A stretch of DNA of 64,000 nucleotides from Anaerolineae bacterium (GCA_030432295.1 JAUIHI010000023.1:1-64000); one strand, 5' to 3'; counted from the first letter of the stretch, positions 24,410 through 32,936 are shown. Made by a program: numbers and translations. Notes: generated from the sequence alone by a model not told the origin.

Positions 24410-25081
24410 ATGTCCGAACTGAAGATTGAGGCCCAACTGCGGTCTGTAACCGGAAACAAAGTGAAACAATTGCGTCGCGATGGGCTGGTCCCTGTGGTCA
24501 TCTACGGCCAGGACCAGTCGCCAGTCAATGCCCAAGTGGATTCGACAAGTTTGGACCGCCTGATTCAGGCTGGCGGCGCTACCCAGCTTGTCGAAGTAAA
24601 TATGGACCAGGGCAGTACGCTCAATGTACTGATCCGCGAAGTACAGCGGGACCCGGTGCGGCGCAACCCGATGCACGCCGATTTTTATACGGTGAATATG
24701 CGGGTGAAGCAACAGGTGAGCGTGCCCATTGTCTCGGTGGGCGAATTGTCCAGTTCAGCGTCGGAAATGGTGCTGATTCAGAGCGTATCCGATGTGGAGA
24801 TCGAAGCTTTGCCCTCTGATATTCCGTCCCACATCGACGTTGACATCAGCGTTCTGGATGGCGAAGAAGTAGATCGGATTACGATTGCTGATCTGCCCGC
24901 TCTGGCCGGGATCACCTACCTAGACGATGCAGAAGAAACTCTCTTCAGTCTGGTTGCCAGCCGCACAGAGACCGAAGCCGAAGCCGCGGATGAGGAAGAG
25001 ATTGAATACGGCGAAAGCATGGAGCCAGAAGTTATTGGCGAGGAAGGCGAAGAAGGCGAAGAAGAAGACGACGACGAGTAG
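24410..25081 (+). CDS. rplY: Ribosomal protein L25 (TL5/CTC type)
   Basis: The 223-aa protein has the L25 N-terminal 5S-rRNA-binding domain (GNKVKQLRRDGLVPVVIYGQ) and the C-terminal CTC/TL5 beta domain (RRNPMHADFYTVNMRVKQQV, ITIADLPALAGITYLDDAEE). It binds 5S rRNA in the large ribosomal subunit. It ends with a strongly acidic tail of about 35 residues rich in Glu and Asp, common in longer L25 proteins. AGAGGAG precedes ATG 24410. The gene is closed by an intrinsic terminator at 25110-25147. Confidence 0.92.
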   Translation: MSELKIEAQLRSVTGNKVKQLRRDGLVPVVIYGQDQSPVNAQVDSTSLDRLIQAGGATQLVEVNMDQGSTLNVLIREVQRDPVRRNPMHADFYTVNMRVKQQVSVPIVSVGELSSSASEMVLIQSVSDVEIEALPSDIPSHIDVDISVLDGEEVDRITIADLPALAGITYLDDAEETLFSLVASRTETEAEAADEEEIEYGESMEPEVIGEEGEEGEEEDDDE

Positions 25082-25109
25082 ATCGTTCTCTTGCGCTGTT
25101 TTACACAAC

Positions 25110-25147
25110 AAAAAATGCCGACTCCCAAAACGGAGTCGGCATTTTTT
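25110..25147. terminator. Bidirectional intrinsic terminator
   Basis: A perfect 16-bp stem AAAAAATGCCGACTCC (25110-25125) and its complement (25132-25147) surrounds the loop CAAAAC. It gives a T-run on both strands. It separates rplY from the convergent LysM/M23 gene and can end both transcripts. Confidence 0.92.
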
Positions 25148-25179
25148 TATTCTTGACGCCAAACGCCAGCCGCCGTCCG

Positions 25180-26481
25180 CTATCCGCCACCCCCGGCTTG
25201 CCATTCCCCGATCCCCTCATCCAGGAACTGCAAGGGATCGACTGCCACCGCATAGATACGCAACTCCCAGTGCAGGTGATTGCCCGTGCTCAGACCAGTC
25301 GTGCCCACCAGCCCCAGCGGATCGCCCACCTTCACCACCTGACCGGCGGTCATAAAGTTTTCGCTCAGATGCCAGTAGCCGGTGAAGACCCCTGCGCCGT
25401 GATCGATCACCACCGCATTGCCCCGCACATTCAGCGGCTCGGCCAGCACGACAATTCCATCCCCCGGCGCGGTGACAGTGATGCCTTCGGGTGCGCCAAA
25501 ATCCTGGCCCGCATGGTAGCTGGCGTAGGGGCCGCCGTTGTAGCTGCGCCGGGTTCCATAGGGGCTGGTGGTGGGGAAGTCCAGACCAATCGGTCGGCTG
25601 AAGGGGAGCGCCCAACGCAGGGGTTCGTCGTCCACAGCCCACAGAGCGTAGAGCTTCTCAATTTCCGGCTGGGTAAATGCGGGGTCGAGCAGACCGCCTT
25701 TGTCATCCGGGAGTTCGATGAGCTGGCTGTCATAGGGGCCTTCGCTCACCAGCACGGAAAAAGTCTGGCTGATCACTGCCCCGCTGCCGGACACATATCC
25801 GATCTCCACCGGGAAGAAACCGGGGCCGAGCAGGGCTGGCGTAGGCAGAAAGGCGAATTGTGCCCTGCCGTCGCCGTCGGGCGTGGGCTGAATGCTCAGA
25901 GGCAGACTATTCCAGGTGGCGGTCAGGCTGAGGGGGTGGCTGCTCTCCACGGCCAGCCGTCCCGTGCGTCCCTGGACAATCTGGCTGGGTAGCCGAACAT
26001 CGACCACCGCGCCAAAATACAAACTGGCATCGCCGCTTGCATCCGGGGGAATCTGCACGGGCTGGCCGGGGAAGAGCCGGGCCGAGGCTTCCATCTGGTT
26101 GAGCGCGGCCAACTGCTCGGCAGTTGTGCCCAGCCGGGCCGCCAACCCATCCAAAGTTTCCCCTGGCCAGGCCGGAACGCCCCCGCTGCCTTCCCCGCCA
26201 GGGATGACCAGCACCTGGCCCACTTCAATCACATTGACGTCCGCGATGCCATTGGCCGCGGCCAGCGCATCCAAATCTACCCCCAGGCGCGTGGCAATGA
26301 CCCCCAGCGTATCCCCCGGCTGGACCGTATAGGTAGCGGGGCTTTGCGCGGAGACAGTGCTGGGATTCAATAACCCCAGCAACAGACAGAGTCCCAGACC
26401 GGCCACGACTATCTGAGCCAGCAGCGGCCAGCGGGGCGACTTCTGTTTATTCGGTTGGGTTTTCTGGATCCAGTTCGGCAT
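25180..26481 (-). CDS. Secreted LysM-domain M23 peptidase
   Basis: The 433-aa protein has a membrane/signal segment (LLAQIVVAGLGLCLLLGLL) and two LysM modules (TYTVQPGDTLGVIATRLGVD; AWPGETLDGLAARLGTTAEQ). An Ig-like middle region is followed by a C-terminal M23 domain with YHAGQDFGAPEG (HxxxD zinc ligands) and GNHLHWEL (HxH). All expected zinc ligands are present, so it should be an active lysostaphin-like endopeptidase or a septal activator acting on peptidoglycan. Its start overlaps the 3' end of hpt by 35 nt, suggesting coupled translation. Confidence 0.88.
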   Translation of the reverse strand: MPNWIQKTQPNKQKSPRWPLLAQIVVAGLGLCLLLGLLNPSTVSAQSPATYTVQPGDTLGVIATRLGVDLDALAAANGIADVNVIEVGQVLVIPGGEGSGGVPAWPGETLDGLAARLGTTAEQLAALNQMEASARLFPGQPVQIPPDASGDASLYFGAVVDVRLPSQIVQGRTGRLAVESSHPLSLTATWNSLPLSIQPTPDGDGRAQFAFLPTPALLGPGFFPVEIGYVSGSGAVISQTFSVLVSEGPYDSQLIELPDDKGGLLDPAFTQPEIEKLYALWAVDDEPLRWALPFSRPIGLDFPTTSPYGTRRSYNGGPYASYHAGQDFGAPEGITVTAPGDGIVVLAEPLNVRGNAVVIDHGAGVFTGYWHLSENFMTAGQVVKVGDPLGLVGTTGLSTGNHLHWELRIYAVAVDPLQFLDEGIGEWQAGGGG

Positions 26482-27049
26482 AGACGGATGGTTTCAATAT
26501 TCCGATGTAGGGCAGATTGCGGTAACGTTCGTTATAGTCCAACCCGTAGCCAACGACAAATTCATTGGGGATGGAAAAGCCGGTCCAGGCTACGTCGATG
26601 TCCACCTCCCGGCGGTCGGGCTTGTCCAGCAGGGTGACAATCTCCAAACTGGCCGGGTTTCGGGCTTCCAGCAGCCCCATAAGATAGGCGAGGGTGTTGC
26701 CGCTGTCGATGATGTCTTCCACAATCAGCACGTGGCGACCCGCAATCGGCTTGTTCAAATCCTTCAGAATGCGCACAACGCCGCTGCTTGCCACCCCTGC
26801 GCCATAGCTGCTGGTCGCCATAAAATCGATCTCGTGGGGGAGGGCGATGCGGCGCATGAGATCGGCCAGAAAGAGGACACTCCCCTTCAGCACAGCCACC
26901 AGCAGCAGATCTTTGTCCGTATATTCGGCGGTAATCGCCGCGCCCATCTCCGAGAGCCGGGCGTGGAGACTGGCCTCGTCGATCAGCACCCGCTCCACAT
27001 CCTCGTGCAAACGCTTCTTCTTCTGATCTGTTTCTCTCTCTGCTGCCAT
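26447..27049 (-). CDS. hpt: Hypoxanthine phosphoribosyltransferase
   Basis: The 200-aa protein has the PRPP-binding motif HVLIVEDIIDSGNTLAYLMG, the flexible loop region DFMATSSYGAGVASSG, and the C-terminal VVGYGLDYNERYRNLPYIGI. It salvages hypoxanthine and guanine to IMP and GMP. ATG 27049 gives the normal family length; the frame is open further upstream but that part has no similarity. It lies between the GH99-like gene and the M23 gene on the same strand. Confidence 0.92.
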   Translation of the reverse strand: MAAERETDQKKKRLHEDVERVLIDEASLHARLSEMGAAITAEYTDKDLLLVAVLKGSVLFLADLMRRIALPHEIDFMATSSYGAGVASSGVVRILKDLNKPIAGRHVLIVEDIIDSGNTLAYLMGLLEARNPASLEIVTLLDKPDRREVDIDVAWTGFSIPNEFVVGYGLDYNERYRNLPYIGILKPSVYAELDPENPTE

Positions 27050-27102
27050 TGCCACGCCCTTTCTGTGTAGGTGTCGGGCGCAGACGGCAGCGCCCCAAAA
27101 AT

Positions 27103-28596
27103 TTACTTTTCTGCCACTGGCTGTAGCCAGTCGGGCAGGCGAAGTGTCGGGACAGGTGGGGCCAGCAGCCGCTCCTGCATTTGTTCGATGGCCGCAGCCG
27201 ACAGCACCGGCGGCGGTGCGCTTACGGTTGCCACCTGTTCCAGCGGCCCAGCTCCGTTGACCAGAGGCGCATAGACCCAGCCGCTTGTCTCCCCGTAGGA
27301 TACCTGCCACCATTCGGGCCAGGCCGGGTCTTGCCCGGTGATGGGCAGAGCCGTGCCCTGGGCCATCTGCCCCAGAATCGCAAAATCGGTGCTGGGGCCA
27401 GCCCGCAGATTGAGCAGATCCGCTGTGACAAAAGCGGTTGGTTCGCTGACCGGTGTGGCCGTCGGTGGGGGTGCAACCACAGCGACAGGGGCCGCAGGGG
27501 CAACCGATGCCGCCGAAACCCCACCGCCCCCGCTCTTATAGACGGCGCTCCACTGGCTCGTCAGTTCCAGATAGCGGGAACCGTAGGCTACGCTCGGCTC
27601 GATGTAGCTCCCCTCGGACCATTCGTTGAAGCTGGTGATGACGATCCAATCCGGCCCGCTGGCGATCGCCGCCTGCCAGGAACGCTCGTAGTAGGCGCCC
27701 CCCTCCCGGTCCCGTGCAAAGGCGTTGCCCCGACCTGTGCGGGTGTCGTCGTAGCCGGGCATGACAGTCGCCACCCAACGCTTGTGGGTTCCGTATTGTT
27801 GGCTGGCCGCGGCTGTCCAATTGGCAAATTTTTGATTCGTATAGGTCAAATCGCTGGGCGGATTCCACGTATTGCTGTAGAGGTGGTGGCCGTCAAAGAC
27901 CGCCTGATAGGCCATATCCACCCCTTCGGCAATCCAAATTGAATTACGGCCCGGGTCCACCTGATCCCGCATCGAACGCCAGGTTTCCACACCCCAAATG
28001 GTGGGCCGCCAGAAGAAGATGACCGGGCGCCCATCCACGCGCAGAAAGGCCGGGTGGTTGGCGTGGACATTCAGGGCGTGAGCCAGGGCAGCCGTGGCCT
28101 CGCCTGTGCCGTTGATGAAGGGCGATGTGCTCTCGAAAAGAATGCCGATGCGGAAGTTGCGGGCCGCGGCTTCGTCCAACAGTGCGGCCAGATTGGGTTC
28201 AGTCTGGTTGGAATCGCCGTTCGGCCCATACCAGGCCACCAGAAAGGCATCGATGCCCGCGGCCTGGGCCTGCTCGATCTGGCGTCCCATCGCGCCCCGG
28301 TCCCGGCTGACGTATTGGGTGGCGGGCAGATCGGGGACAGTGGCGTAGTTCCAGGTATTTTCGTCAAACCAGGTGTAGTAGAAGGCGAGAACCAGCGGAG
28401 TTCCACTCTCTTGGGTAGCTGGTGCTGCGCCGGCAATGCGTCCGGTCTGCCACAGGCCCATCAAAATCAGCAGAGCCAGCAGTAGCAGTGTATAGACCAC
28501 ACGCCAGACAAGATGTATCGGTTGTGCTTCGCTGTCGGCGCTGCTTTGCGCCATACCAGATTCGTAGGTTTTGTTGGGCAGTTCGTTTTGCGTCAT
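27103..28596 (-). CDS. Membrane-anchored GH99-like glycosidase with C-terminal SH3 domain
   Basis: The 497-aa protein has one N-terminal membrane helix (VVYTLLLLALLILMGLW) and a GH99-like endo-alpha-mannosidase fold: VLAFYYTWFDENTWNYATV, DAFLVAWYGPNGDSNQTEPN and VITSFNEWSEGSYIEPSVAY. A bacterial SH3 module follows (LLNLRAGPSTDFAILGQMAQ through TSGWVYAPLV). The SH3 part probably binds cell wall or glycan. It may trim surface polysaccharide. ATG 28596 lacks a clear ribosome site; an internal ATG at 28554 would leave the anchor intact. It precedes hpt by 53 bp. Confidence 0.75.
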   Translation of the reverse strand: MTQNELPNKTYESGMAQSSADSEAQPIHLVWRVVYTLLLLALLILMGLWQTGRIAGAAPATQESGTPLVLAFYYTWFDENTWNYATVPDLPATQYVSRDRGAMGRQIEQAQAAGIDAFLVAWYGPNGDSNQTEPNLAALLDEAAARNFRIGILFESTSPFINGTGEATAALAHALNVHANHPAFLRVDGRPVIFFWRPTIWGVETWRSMRDQVDPGRNSIWIAEGVDMAYQAVFDGHHLYSNTWNPPSDLTYTNQKFANWTAAASQQYGTHKRWVATVMPGYDDTRTGRGNAFARDREGGAYYERSWQAAIASGPDWIVITSFNEWSEGSYIEPSVAYGSRYLELTSQWSAVYKSGGGGVSAASVAPAAPVAVVAPPPTATPVSEPTAFVTADLLNLRAGPSTDFAILGQMAQGTALPITGQDPAWPEWWQVSYGETSGWVYAPLVNGAGPLEQVATVSAPPPVLSAAAIEQMQERLLAPPVPTLRLPDWLQPVAEK

Positions 28597-28683
28597 AGAC
28601 AGTGGATCGTACCATTGCCGTTACGAAGGGGCAAAAAACGGAATGCGGAGTGCGGAATTGGGAAATCGGAATAGGTGGGCATT

Positions 28684-29328
28684 CTACGGCTGCATCACAG
28701 CCAGCAATTCGCTGAGCATCATCGCCGTGGCGCCCCACACAGTCTGCCCCTGAATTTTGAAGAAGGGAACCCGCACCTGCCGCCCACGCAGATTCCACAT
28801 CTCCTCGCAACGGTTGGCCGGGTTCTGGAAATCGGCCAGGGGGACTTCCAGCAGTTGGGCCACTTCGTAGGGATCGATACAGAAATTCGGGCGCTGGGCC
28901 ATCCAGCCGACGGTTGGGTAGACCTCAAAATTGCTGGGGGCAATGTAGAGTTTGGAGAGATGGCCGAGGATTCGCACGTCGTCGGGCAGAATGCCCACCT
29001 CCTCGTAGGCTTCACGCAGGGCCGTAGCGGTGATGTCCGCGTCCACCTCTTCCTGGCCGCCGCCGGGGAAGGCGACCTGGCCACTGTGGATTCCATTGTA
29101 GGTGGGGCGCAGAATCAGGGGCAGGTGCAGTCCACCGTCGCTGGGATAAAAGAGCACCAGCACCCCCCCGCGTCGGGGCGGGACCGGCGGCACATAACCC
29201 GGCTCGCTGCCCGTGCGCGGAACCGGCGACATCTGCAGATGCGCGGTATGTCCGGGCAGGGGTTCAGCCAGCCGGGCTGCCAGCCTTTCGATGGCGGGAT
29301 GCAGTCCGCTCACGGCCCGCCCACTCAC
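28684..29328 (-). CDS. Nudix hydrolase, CoA pyrophosphatase (NudL)-like
   Basis: The 214-aa protein has the Nudix box GGGQEEVDADITATALREAY with EEVGI. It is preceded by the NudL-type signature YNGIHSGQVAFPG. These enzymes hydrolyse the pyrophosphate of coenzyme A or related dinucleotide-like substrates. GTG at 29328 overlaps the TGA of the upstream rRNA methyltransferase gene (GTGA), so translation is coupled; the longer frame only reads antisense-like sequence. It is third in a run of overlapping genes from 30783. Confidence 0.85.
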   Translation of the reverse strand: MSGRAVSGLHPAIERLAARLAEPLPGHTAHLQMSPVPRTGSEPGYVPPVPPRRGGVLVLFYPSDGGLHLPLILRPTYNGIHSGQVAFPGGGQEEVDADITATALREAYEEVGILPDDVRILGHLSKLYIAPSNFEVYPTVGWMAQRPNFCIDPYEVAQLLEVPLADFQNPANRCEEMWNLRGRQVRVPFFKIQGQTVWGATAMMLSELLAVMQP

Positions 29329-30527
29329 GCCGCATCCACCCGGCAGATCAGCCCTTTGAGATAGGCCCCTTCGGGGAAGGTGAGGGCCACCGGGTGATCC
29401 GTGCCCTGCTGGAGCCATTCAAGAATCTGCACCGGGCGGCCCGCATCCACCGCTGCGCCAAAGACGACCTTTTGGAAGAGATCGGCGCTGACCAGCCCGC
29501 TGCAACTAAAAGTCGCCAGGATTCCGCCGGGTCGCAACAGACGCATCGCCTGCAAATTGATGTCCTTATAGCCCCGCAGCGCGTTGTCCATATTGTGTTT
29601 ATTGTGGACAAATTTGGGCGGGTCCAGAATAATCAGGTCGTAGCGTCGGTCTGGCTCGTGCTGCCAGTCCCGCAAAATTTGGAAGACATCCCCAGCGAAG
29701 CTCTCGGTCCAGCGCTCCGGGTCGTAGCCGTTGAGTTGCAGATTCTCCTCGCCCAGTTCCAGCGCTTCCATACTGGCGTCCAGATTCGTCACACTTTCGG
29801 CCCCCGCGTCCAGGGCGTAGATGGCGAAGGAATCGGTGTAGGAGAAGGCGTTCAGCACATTTTTTCCCTGGCAATAGGCCGCCACCCGCTGCCGGTTGAC
29901 CCGCTGATCCGTGTAGTAGCCGGTCTTCTGCCCGCCGGAGAGGTCCACCAGAAAGGAATAGCCATTCTCGCGAATTGTCACCCGATCCGGGGCCGGTTCC
30001 CCCAGCAGGTGATCGTTGACCGGGTCCAGCCCCTCCTCCTGGCGCTGGCTGTGATCGCTGCGCTCGACAACACCCACACAGCCGGTCAGTTCCAGCAGCA
30101 TTTGGGCAATCTTCTGCTTGCGCCGGTCCATGCCCAGTGTCCCCGCTTGCAGCACCAGCCAGCGGTCATAGCGGTCCACCAGCAGACCGGGCAGGTAGTC
30201 GTTTTCCCCGTTCACCAGCCGATAGGCAGTGGTGAGCGGGTCGGCGATCAGTGCGCTACGGCGGGCGACAGATTCGGCCAGCCTGCGCCGCCAGAAAGCG
30301 TCGTCGATGGCTTCGCCCGGCTTCCAACTGAGCAGGCGCACCTGAATCTGGCTCTCCCGGTTCAGGTAGCCAGCAGCCAGCCATTGGCCGTCGTGGCCGC
30401 GCACATCCACAATATCGCCGTTGGCCGCGCTTGCGGGCAGGGTGCGGATGCCGCCGCTGAAGATCCAGGGGTGGCGGTTGCGCACGGGTTTGTCCCGGCC
30501 CGGCTTGAGTACGACAGCTTCAGTCAT
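29325..30527 (-). CDS. RlmI-like 23S rRNA methyltransferase (PUA plus SAM domain)
   Basis: The 400-aa protein begins with a PUA-like RNA-binding domain (VLKPGRDKPVRNRHPWIFSG; ANGDIVDVRGHDGQWLAAGY) and has a class I methyltransferase domain with NVLNAFSYTDSFAIYALDAG and LIILDPPKFVHNKHNMDNAL. The LDPPKF motif and ATFSCSGLVSADLFQ fit RlmI/RlmK-type cytosine-5 methyltransferases. Length is close to E. coli RlmI (396 aa). ATG 30527 overlaps the upstream small gene by 8 nt. The exact target base is by analogy only. Confidence 0.88.
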   Translation of the reverse strand: MTEAVVLKPGRDKPVRNRHPWIFSGGIRTLPASAANGDIVDVRGHDGQWLAAGYLNRESQIQVRLLSWKPGEAIDDAFWRRRLAESVARRSALIADPLTTAYRLVNGENDYLPGLLVDRYDRWLVLQAGTLGMDRRKQKIAQMLLELTGCVGVVERSDHSQRQEEGLDPVNDHLLGEPAPDRVTIRENGYSFLVDLSGGQKTGYYTDQRVNRQRVAAYCQGKNVLNAFSYTDSFAIYALDAGAESVTNLDASMEALELGEENLQLNGYDPERWTESFAGDVFQILRDWQHEPDRRYDLIILDPPKFVHNKHNMDNALRGYKDINLQAMRLLRPGGILATFSCSGLVSADLFQKVVFGAAVDAGRPVQILEWLQQGTDHPVALTFPEGAYLKGLICRVDAA

Positions 30528-30783
30528 TCGGTTGCTCTTTCTTTTTGCGGGGGGATTGGGAGCGGAAGACTGTGCGGCCCTTTTCATCCACTTCCCAGCC
30601 GTATTCGTTGACGAGAATTGTCTCTTCGGGCAGGTGGATGCGCTGCGCAGCCTGCTCGTAGCGAAAGTCGAGCGGCCCTTCGGGTGTGGTGAAGACGCCG
30701 CTGGCTTCGGCAGGTGTGCGGGCTGCGAAACGCAAAGTCCACTTCTTGCGCGCGGCCCAGAGTACCAGTGGTTTTGTGCTCAT
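30520..30783 (-). CDS. Small protein of unknown function
   Basis: I do not recognise this 87-aa product. It begins MSTKPLVLWAARKKWTLRFA and has a mixed beta-like pattern with a basic C-terminus (QSPRKKKEQPND). It overlaps the start of the RlmI-like gene by 8 nt and is the first gene of the three-gene overlapping set, so it is probably really translated. A role near rRNA modification is only suggested by position. Confidence 0.6.
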   Translation of the reverse strand: MSTKPLVLWAARKKWTLRFAARTPAEASGVFTTPEGPLDFRYEQAAQRIHLPEETILVNEYGWEVDEKGRTVFRSQSPRKKKEQPND

Positions 30784-30830
30784 TCATTGCTCCATTGACC
30801 TAATCCAGCCTAGCCCAGACCAGTAGGATT

Positions 30831-30902
30831 TGTAAACACGGATGAAAAAGAACACAGATAACGCAGGATTTTTATCTGTGTTCTTTTTCATCCGTGTTTA
30901 CA
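30831..30902. repeat. Perfect 31-bp hairpin overlapping the tilS 3' end
   Basis: Positions 30831-30861 (beginning TGTAAACACGGATGAAAAAG) are exactly complementary to 30872-30902, with a 10-nt loop. The right arm encodes the last ten codons and stop of tilS. The element separates tilS from the 87-aa gene. Its GGATGAAAAAGAACACAGAT words resemble those of the other hairpins in style. Confidence 0.9.
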
Positions 30903-32449
30903 AAAAAATCACCCTGCTCTTTGCTCCATTGCAGGTGTAAAACGCGCTTTGTCTCCGGGCGGATGCGGGCCTTATTCCCCAAACGCAGACCGCAGAGCCA
31001 GACGATTTCGCCGCTGTTCCCGTCCACCAGCAGTGGCCAGCCAGCGCGCAGTTCTACGGGCACTTTGTTGTCGGTAAAGAGATCGCCCACATTTTTGTGG
31101 CGGCCTGCCAGTCCGAGAGGCGCAAAACGCTGACCCCGCCGGGGTGTGGTCAGGAGAAGCCCGGCCACCTGGCCTGCGTCACACCAGGCCTGCCAGGGAT
31201 CGTTGACCTTTCGCCAGTTGGTGGGCAGTTCGGTCACTTCGACGGCTCGACAGGTCAGCCGCCAGTTGGCTACAGCCACTTCCCCATCCAGCGGCAGATT
31301 CACCGAATTGTGCTGGCTGCACCAGTCGTCGTCCAGAAAGGGTGTGTCGGGCTGAAAGGCGAGGGCCGCTTTTTGATGGAGACTGAAACGGGAATCGTCC
31401 GCGCTCCACACAATCTGGCCCGCCAACGGGAGCGCGCTGGGCGTGTCGTTCCCTGCCAGAGACAGGCGCAAATTCTCCGTCCGTTCGTAGTGCATATCTT
31501 CCGACAGTAGCCCCAGCGCATCACCGGCCAGCCGCAGCACCCCGCGCTGGGTTGCCACATCCAGCCCGCGAAAATCGTCCCGATTAAAGACGACCCGCAC
31601 GGGTGGATCGGTTGTGGCGGAGGGTTCGCTCGGCTGGCCCAGGCGTTGAAATGCCTCGGCGTTGATGCGGTCGGCCCGGTCGCTCTCGTCGGCCATCACA
31701 GCGCCCAGCCGGGCCAGGGAGGGGGTCAGAGATGGGTAGAGTTTGCGCAATTCGGGCAGAATCTGATGGCGGAGCCAGTTGCGGGCAAAGCGCATCTCCC
31801 GGTTGCTGGGGTCCTCGCGCCAGAAAATTTCGCGATCGTCGAGATATTGTAGGATTTGCGTACGCGGAACGTCGAGAAGAGGCCGAACCAGACGCAGCGG
31901 CTCTGGGCCGGTCGGGTTCGGCAAAGGGCTCACAGGCCGCATCCCAGCCAGCCCAGCCAATCCGCTGCCCCGCAGCACGTGCATCAGAATCGTCTCGGCC
32001 TGATCGTCCGCGTTGTGGGCCACCGCGATAGTCGGCTGTTGTACGTCGGACTGGCAGTCCGACGTACCAGCCACTTCGGCAAAAAAGGCGTAGCGCAGTT
32101 GGCGCAGCCCGGCCTCCAGATTGTTGTCGGCCTCATCGATCTGCTTCGACGCAAGCTGCCGGGTGTAAAAAGGAAGCCCCAGCCCCTCGGCCAGTGCCCG
32201 GACAAAAGCCGCGTCTTCAGCCGAGTCGGGCCGCACATTGTGGTCCAGGTGGGCCACATGCAGGGCCAGACGCCAGGGCCGGGCCAGACCCGCCAGCAGA
32301 TGCAGCAGACATACGCTGTCTGCACCGCCACTGACGCCGACAATCACCGGATGGGGTGTGTCGCCCGCGGCCGTGGGAAAGAGACGGTGGCGTTCCTGGG
32401 CTTGGCGCAGGGCGTTGTAGAGGCGGTCGTCTGGAGCAAGTGCGGTCAT
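30872..32449 (-). CDS. tilS: tRNA(Ile)-lysidine synthase, with repeat DNA in its coding region
   Basis: The 525-aa protein has the PP-loop ATPase motif VIVGVSGGADSVCLLHLLAG and the TilS signatures HVAHLDHNVRPDSAEDAAFV, IAVAHNADDQAETILMHVLR and FWREDPSNREMRFARNWLRH, then the TilS C-terminal domains. TilS makes lysidine at the wobble base of the AUA-reading tRNA and is normally essential. Two repeat-derived parts are seen: SDCQSD, encoded by the perfect palindrome at 32041-32067 just before IAVAHNADDQAET, and the last residues FVNTDEKEHR from the hairpin at 30872-30902. ATG 32449 gives the family N-terminus. Confidence 0.92.
   Translation of the reverse strand: MTALAPDDRLYNALRQAQERHRLFPTAAGDTPHPVIVGVSGGADSVCLLHLLAGLARPWRLALHVAHLDHNVRPDSAEDAAFVRALAEGLGLPFYTRQLASKQIDEADNNLEAGLRQLRYAFFAEVAGTSDCQSDVQQPTIAVAHNADDQAETILMHVLRGSGLAGLAGMRPVSPLPNPTGPEPLRLVRPLLDVPRTQILQYLDDREIFWREDPSNREMRFARNWLRHQILPELRKLYPSLTPSLARLGAVMADESDRADRINAEAFQRLGQPSEPSATTDPPVRVVFNRDDFRGLDVATQRGVLRLAGDALGLLSEDMHYERTENLRLSLAGNDTPSALPLAGQIVWSADDSRFSLHQKAALAFQPDTPFLDDDWCSQHNSVNLPLDGEVAVANWRLTCRAVEVTELPTNWRKVNDPWQAWCDAGQVAGLLLTTPRRGQRFAPLGLAGRHKNVGDLFTDNKVPVELRAGWPLLVDGNSGEIVWLCGLRLGNKARIRPETKRVLHLQWSKEQGDFFVNTDEKEHR
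32041..32067. repeat. GTACGTCGGACT palindrome inside tilS
   Basis: GTACGTCGGACT (32041-32052) and its exact complement (32056-32067) surround the 3-nt loop GGC. The palindrome is read through in frame and encodes residues absent from typical TilS proteins at this place. Confidence 0.8.
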
Positions 32450-32551
32450 TATCGCTGATTCGGTGACAAGGGAACAGAGCCGGGAGAAGCGTCGTTTGAA
32501 CCCACATCCATTCGCCTGGCTGGCTGGATTGGGCAGTTTTCTCACCCGCAA

Positions 32552-32607
32552 GTATACCACAGAGCGAATGTGGCAGCTTTGTTGCGTCTTTCTCGCCTGT
32601 GGTATAC
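32552..32607. promoter_or_regulatory. Inverted TATAC-containing pair in the tilS/mreB divergent region
   Basis: GTATACCACAG (32552-32562) and CTGTGGTATAC (32597-32607) are exact complements 34 nt apart. Each arm places a TATACT -10-like hexamer pointing outward, one toward tilS (complement of 32551-32556) and one toward mreB (32603-32608). This could be a pair of divergent promoters or a regulator site. -35 boxes are weak. Confidence 0.4.
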
Positions 32608-32936
32608 TGTAGTGTACTTTCGCGACGGGTGACAGCCTGTGGGGCTGCCCGGATATTGCGCTGAAAGCGTTGATTTGACAGAAGTTTACTGGCGTGGGCC
32701 GAGCACTCATTTGTCTTTGGATGGTTTCCGAAACGAATGTATCGGCCCATTATTGATTATTCGTACTTGATTCAGTGGAGCGCCGGTCGCACAGTTTATG
32801 GTCTGGTAAAAAGAAAAACCGGGTTTCTTGCCAGCGATCTATGCGGGCTGCAACAGAACAGAAACTCGGTTTTTTACTGGCTTAGCGAACGGTTGCCGTG
32901 TAGTCCATCGGCTCCACGGAGAGGAGAATACCGGGT
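32608..32936. other. Long leader before mreB
   Basis: About 330 bp without a recognisable gene. Short open frames here have no similarity that I can see. It contains the hairpin at 32814-32874 and, just before the mreB start, a GAGAGGAG ribosome site. No riboswitch class is recognised. Confidence 0.5.
32814..32874. repeat. AAAAACCGGGTTTCT hairpin in the mreB leader
   Basis: AAAAACCGGGTTTCT (32814-32828) pairs with AGAAACTCGGTTTTT (32860-32874) with one mismatch, around a 31-nt loop, and ends in a T-run. It could act as a weak terminator or attenuator before mreB, but it also fits the dispersed hairpin style of the window. Confidence 0.55.
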
